A DNA stretch of 64,000 nucleotides, from assembly GCA_021831785.1 (NCBI GenBank), contig JAKBMB010000027.1:1-64000 (forward strand). Direction: 5' to 3'. The notes below the pieces were generated by a model, which saw only the letters and a list, made by a program, of their open reading frames with translations, was not told where the DNA came from and made no database searches. Origin of the DNA: Deltaproteobacteria bacterium. Its GTDB lineage: Bacteria; Desulfobacterota; Binatia; Binatales; Binataceae. Of this stretch, positions 60,824 to 64,000 are shown piece after piece. Every line of letters starts with the position of its first letter. The stretch's first letter is position 1. The position numbers and the translations under genes were made by a program.

Positions 60824-63144
60824 CGGCCGGCGCACAGGATTTCAGCCGACGCGACTTCTTGAAAGTTGTCGGCACGGGAGCGGCGGCGGCCACGGCGGTA
60901 AATCTCGGCCTCGATGGGGTGCTCGCGCTTCAACGCAACCGCTCCGAGATAATCCCGCGTGATGGGCCCGAGTCATGGGGCACGACGCTATGCCAGCTCT
61001 GTCGCGGAGGCTGCGGCGTTAAGGCGCGCAAGATCGGCGAGCGAGTGGTGAAACTCGAAGGCAACCCGAGGCACCCGGTCAATCAGGGCGGCCTCTGCCC
61101 GGTCGGCCAAGCGGCGCTTGAGCTTCTTTATAACCCCGACCGGCTTAAGTCGCCGCTAAAGAGAAGCGGCGAGCGCGGCGCCGGCAAGTGGCAAAGCATC
61201 TCCTGGGAGGACGCGATAGGTTTAATCGTAGCGAAGCTCAAAGAGCTGGAAGGCCGCGGCGAGGCTCGCACGCTTGCAGTCTTATGCGGCGCGGACTCGG
61301 AACTTGCAAACCGCCTGACGCAGCGCTTTCTACAAGCTTACGGCTCACCCAATTTCATCGTCGATAGCATTGTCACACGCTCCTATGGCCAGGAGTTCGC
61401 GCAAGGAGTCGAAGGGCGTCTTGCCTACGACCTCGAGAACTCGGAGTACATTCTGAGCTTCGGCGCGCCTCTGGTTGAAGGTTGGATGTCGCCCGTGAGG
61501 CAGATGCGGGCAATCGCCGAGTTACATCGGGGGCGGCCCGGCCAACGCGGCCGGCTGGTCCAGGTTGAAAGCCGGCTCTCGCCGACCGCGGCCAAGGCCG
61601 ACGAGTGGGTTCCGGTCCGCCCGGGCACTGAGCTCTTCCTGGCTTTGGGGATAGCCCAAATTCTCGGCGAGGAGGATGGCTCTGTTGCCCTCTACAATGC
61701 TGCATTTGTCGATCAGCATGTCACTGGATTCTACGACTGCGTCGATGGGACCTGCGAGAAGCGCCAAGGTCTCAGGGCGCTGCTGGAGAAGCAGTTTCGT
61801 CCTGACAAAGTTGCGGCAATCACGGGCGTGTCGCCGCGCGTGATTACGCGGCTTGCGAACGAGTTTGCTAAGAATCGGCCGTCCGTCGCTATCCCCGGAG
61901 ACGGTCTGGTCGACGGGAGGTGGGGAGCGCTCGCCGCGACCGCCGTGCAAACCCTGAACGCGCTGGTGGGGAACATTGACCAGCCCGGCGGCGTCCTGGT
62001 ACGACCGGATCCGCCGGTTTCATTCACTACCCCGGTCAAGATGGCGCCGCCTCCGTCTGACATCTCGGGTACACCTGCACTTGAAACTCTCGAAAGCCTG
62101 GCTACGGCGACGCGCACGGCAAAGCCTCTCGGGATGGGTGCGCTTATCATCGTCGGTTCAAATCCCCTGTTCTCTCATCCATACCTCTTTGGCGAGACCT
62201 TCAAGAACGTTCCTTTCTTGGTTAGTTTCTCGGCCTTCATGGACGAAAGCGCGCAGCAGGCTGATCTTGTCCTTCCCGACTGCACGCCGCTTGAACGCTG
62301 GGACCTCCAGACGCAGATTCCCGGCTTCCCGTTGACCGTGGTTGGAGTATCCAGCCCCGTCATCGCCCCGCTTTACGGCTCCAAGCCGGCGGCAGAGGTG
62401 ATTCTCGGCCTCGCGCGTGCTATGGGCGGGAAGATCGCTGACTCGCTGCCCTGGAAGGAGCCTGAAGAGGCGCTAAGAGAGCTGACAGCCGAGCTATATC
62501 ATGCCCAAACCGGCGTGCTCTTCTCGCCGGGGGTTAAGCCCGCATACTCTCTACCGCTCACCGTACGGGGACCGGAGTGGCAAACGCAGCGTTTTGCGAC
62601 CTTTGAGGACTTCTTCCACGGGCTTGCGACGAGCGGCGGATGGGTTGACCCCCGCTACGAGTATGGCAACTACGCCAGAGTCCTAAAGACCAACACCGGC
62701 AAATTCGAGCTGTCATCCGTGGTTTCCTTTCTATCGACGCGGAGCGAGGCCGGCGAAACCGCGGATGACGGCGGTTACCCGTTTTTTCTGCACCTTTTCA
62801 AACCGCTTGCCTTTGTGAGCCGTGAAGCCGCGAATGCCCCGTTCTTACAGGAGATCGCGTGCGCGCCGCAGCGCTCACCCTGGGACTCCTGCGTAGAGAT
62901 GAACCCGACGGACGCCGCCAAACTGGGCATTCGCGACGGCGACGCGGTTTGTGTTGAATCCTCGGCCGATAGGCTGAAAACGCGCGCTCGGTTGTTCGCC
63001 GGAGCGATGCCCGGGGTCATAAATATCCCTTTGGGACAGGGTCATACTGCGCTTGGCCGATGGGCAAAGGGGCGGGGCGTCAATCCGCTGCGGCTAATCC
63101 GGGATGACGGCGGCCCGACCAGAGTTCGGGTTTACAAAACATAG
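60820..63144 (+). CDS. Tat-exported molybdopterin oxidoreductase-like catalytic subunit (CISM), no obvious Cys metal ligand
   Basis: 774 residues. Tat signal SRRDFLKVVGTGAAAATAV; Fe-S motif LCQLCRGGCG...LCPVGQ (CX2CX3CX26C type) at about 65-105; then the DMSO-reductase-family body (GSPNFIVDSIV; ILSFGAPLVEGW; IIVGSNPLFSHPYLF; ADLVLPDCTPLERWD) and C-terminal cofactor-binding domain (VEMNPTDAAKLGIRDGDAV). In PsrA/PhsA enzymes a Cys metal ligand follows GSPN by about ten residues; here the stretch DSIVTRSYGQEF has none. It may use another ligand or have lost metal binding, as in alternative complex III. Substrate unknown. Confidence 0.85.
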   Translation: MTAGAQDFSRRDFLKVVGTGAAAATAVNLGLDGVLALQRNRSEIIPRDGPESWGTTLCQLCRGGCGVKARKIGERVVKLEGNPRHPVNQGGLCPVGQAALELLYNPDRLKSPLKRSGERGAGKWQSISWEDAIGLIVAKLKELEGRGEARTLAVLCGADSELANRLTQRFLQAYGSPNFIVDSIVTRSYGQEFAQGVEGRLAYDLENSEYILSFGAPLVEGWMSPVRQMRAIAELHRGRPGQRGRLVQVESRLSPTAAKADEWVPVRPGTELFLALGIAQILGEEDGSVALYNAAFVDQHVTGFYDCVDGTCEKRQGLRALLEKQFRPDKVAAITGVSPRVITRLANEFAKNRPSVAIPGDGLVDGRWGALAATAVQTLNALVGNIDQPGGVLVRPDPPVSFTTPVKMAPPPSDISGTPALETLESLATATRTAKPLGMGALIIVGSNPLFSHPYLFGETFKNVPFLVSFSAFMDESAQQADLVLPDCTPLERWDLQTQIPGFPLTVVGVSSPVIAPLYGSKPAAEVILGLARAMGGKIADSLPWKEPEEALRELTAELYHAQTGVLFSPGVKPAYSLPLTVRGPEWQTQRFATFEDFFHGLATSGGWVDPRYEYGNYARVLKTNTGKFELSSVVSFLSTRSEAGETADDGGYPFFLHLFKPLAFVSREAANAPFLQEIACAPQRSPWDSCVEMNPTDAAKLGIRDGDAVCVESSADRLKTRARLFAGAMPGVINIPLGQGHTALGRWAKGRGVNPLRLIRDDGGPTRVRVYKT

Positions 63145-63177
63145 GAGCCGACGTGCAGCCGAGGAAGAGGTGAAGCC

Positions 63178-63900
63178 ATGCCAAGATGGGGAATGGTGAT
63201 AGACCTGGACAAGTGCACCGGATGTCAGGCGTGCGTAGTGGCCTGCAAACAGGAAAACAATGTGCCGTTTTCCGAAGAGAAAGAGGGGTCGGAGAACCGC
63301 AGAGAGATTCAGTGGCTCACGGTCATGGCCGTCGCGAAGGGCGAGTATCCGAATGTGGGGCTCACCTTCATGCCGATGATGTGCCAAATGTGTGACACGC
63401 CGCCGTGCGTTCGGATATGCCCGGTTGGCGCGACCTACCTGAACCGGGAGGGCCTTGTCGGCCAGATCTATCCTCGATGCATCGGCTGTCGTTACTGCGC
63501 CAACGCGTGCCCGTATCAGGTCAAGTATTTCAACTGGTTCTGGCCCGAGTGGCCCAAAGAGATGGAGGCGTCACTTAACTCCGACGTTTCGGTGCGTCCG
63601 AAAGGCGTGATCGAGAAGTGCACCTTTTGTGTTCAGCGCCTGCAGAAGGCCAGAGAACGGGCCGCGCTTGAGGGGCGCGAAGTTCGCAGCGAGGGCGAAT
63701 ACGTGCCTGCCTGCGTTGAAAGTTGCCCCGCTCAGGCGATGTATTTCGGCGACCTCGACGACCCCAAGACCCAGGTGAGGCGGCTTGCCCAAGATGCCAG
63801 GGCTTTCAGAATTATGGAGCACCTGGGGACCCGTCCGAAGGTTTATTACCTGAGAAAAGGAGGCTCAAGTGGAGACGAAAGCGGCGCCGGACAAGGATGA
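63178..63900 (+). CDS. Four-cluster 4Fe-4S ferredoxin subunit (PsrB/DmsB type)
   Basis: 240 residues. Cluster motifs: CTGCQACVVACK, CQMCDTPPCVRICP, CIGCRYCANACP, and CTFCVQRL with later Cys in VPACVESCPA. This is the electron-transfer subunit between the molybdopterin protein and the membrane NrfD subunit encoded next. No signal; it would travel with the Tat-exported partner. ATG at 63178. Confidence 0.95.
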   Translation: MPRWGMVIDLDKCTGCQACVVACKQENNVPFSEEKEGSENRREIQWLTVMAVAKGEYPNVGLTFMPMMCQMCDTPPCVRICPVGATYLNREGLVGQIYPRCIGCRYCANACPYQVKYFNWFWPEWPKEMEASLNSDVSVRPKGVIEKCTFCVQRLQKARERAALEGREVRSEGEYVPACVESCPAQAMYFGDLDDPKTQVRRLAQDARAFRIMEHLGTRPKVYYLRKGGSSGDESGAGQG

Positions 63901-64000
63901 GTTGCTCTTCGACTCGGTGTTGAAGACCGGCAAAGGGTTTTATGCGCTTTTCTGCCTAATGCTCGGGCTCTTCTTGTGGGGTGTCTACGGCTACTCGACG
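63869..64000 (+). CDS. NrfD-type quinone-linked membrane subunit (N-terminal, partial)
   Basis: GTG at 63869 with AAAGGAGG just upstream; the frame runs off the window end. 44 residues visible, with a first membrane helix (GFYALFCLMLGLFLWGVYGY). It overlaps the ferredoxin gene. NrfD/PsrC-like proteins couple quinone to the ferredoxin subunit in CISM complexes. Identity is from position and helix pattern. Confidence 0.75.
   Translation, partial: METKAAPDKDELLFDSVLKTGKGFYALFCLMLGLFLWGVYGYST

Noticed and set aside
1-64000. CRISPR array or prophage
   Set aside because: No regularly spaced direct repeats and no phage structural or integrase genes were seen.

Overview
The window is GC-rich, densely packed DNA from a Gram-negative-type bacterium. 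The evidence for that is a PQQ cluster with periplasmic cytochrome c, an outer-membrane beta-barrel protein in the kdp operon, Tat signals, sigma-54 activators and a periplasmic molybdopterin/multihaem cytochrome complex. PQQ together with sat-aprBA-qmoABC, branched-chain-type ABC importers and malonate and hydroxyacyl-CoA genes is an unusual mix. It would suit an uncultured methylotroph-like or sulfur-metabolising lineage (I think of Methylomirabilota/Rokubacteria- or Binatota-like groups), but no taxonomic marker is present, so this is a guess.

Layout. 1-8.4 kb: end of a PQQ-dehydrogenase-type cytochrome c, then pqqABCDE, a two-gene ABC-2 transporter and a two-domain M16 protease. 8.5-10.1 kb: two IS1380-like transposase remnants flanking a minus-strand rhodanese-CBS gene interrupted by one in-frame TGA. 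10.1-19.2 kb (minus strand): sat, aprBA, qmoABC and a HIT hydrolase. 19.3-24.1 kb (minus strand): class III CoA-transferase, ThDP-dependent lyase, GntR/FCD regulator with a palindromic operator, and TerC. 24.1-35.2 kb: a long control region with an inverted-repeat activator site and a sigma-54 promoter, kdpFABC with extra small and porin genes, then a histidine kinase and NtrC-type regulator. 35.3-46.5 kb: a dispersed repeat, M20 peptidase, malonyl-CoA decarboxylase and malonyl-CoA synthetase, then an ABC importer with a fused permease-ATPase and a nitrilase. 46.5-54 kb: repeats, truncated Sel1 gene, NiCoT transporter, split chromate transporter, hypothetical protein, DAO oxidase, Nudix and AlkA-like glycosylase. 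54.0-56 kb: a 3' tRNA-Leu fragment (probable integration scar), BrnT/BrnA toxin-antitoxin and a GIY-YIG protein. 56-64 kb: a second kinase/NtrC pair, a sigma-54 promoter with tandem activator sites, and an operon for a cupin, cytochrome c, pentahaem cytochrome, molybdopterin oxidoreductase, four-cluster ferredoxin and NrfD-type membrane subunit (runs off the end).

Main observations. (1) The rhodanese-CBS gene has TGA where I recall relatives having Cys in the rhodanese active-site loop. It is followed at the right distance by an 8-bp hairpin with a G-initiated loop, so it is a selenoprotein candidate. (2) kdp and the molybdopterin operon each carry a good -24/-12 promoter preceded by operators sharing the core CATTTTGAAAT, and each sits beside an NtrC-type regulator, suggesting related or cross-talking sigma-54 circuits. 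(3) A HIT hydrolase is translationally coupled to the APS reductase/Qmo operon. (4) The molybdopterin subunit lacks a recognisable Cys metal ligand, and its neighbouring kinase has a CX4CH motif in its sensor domain.
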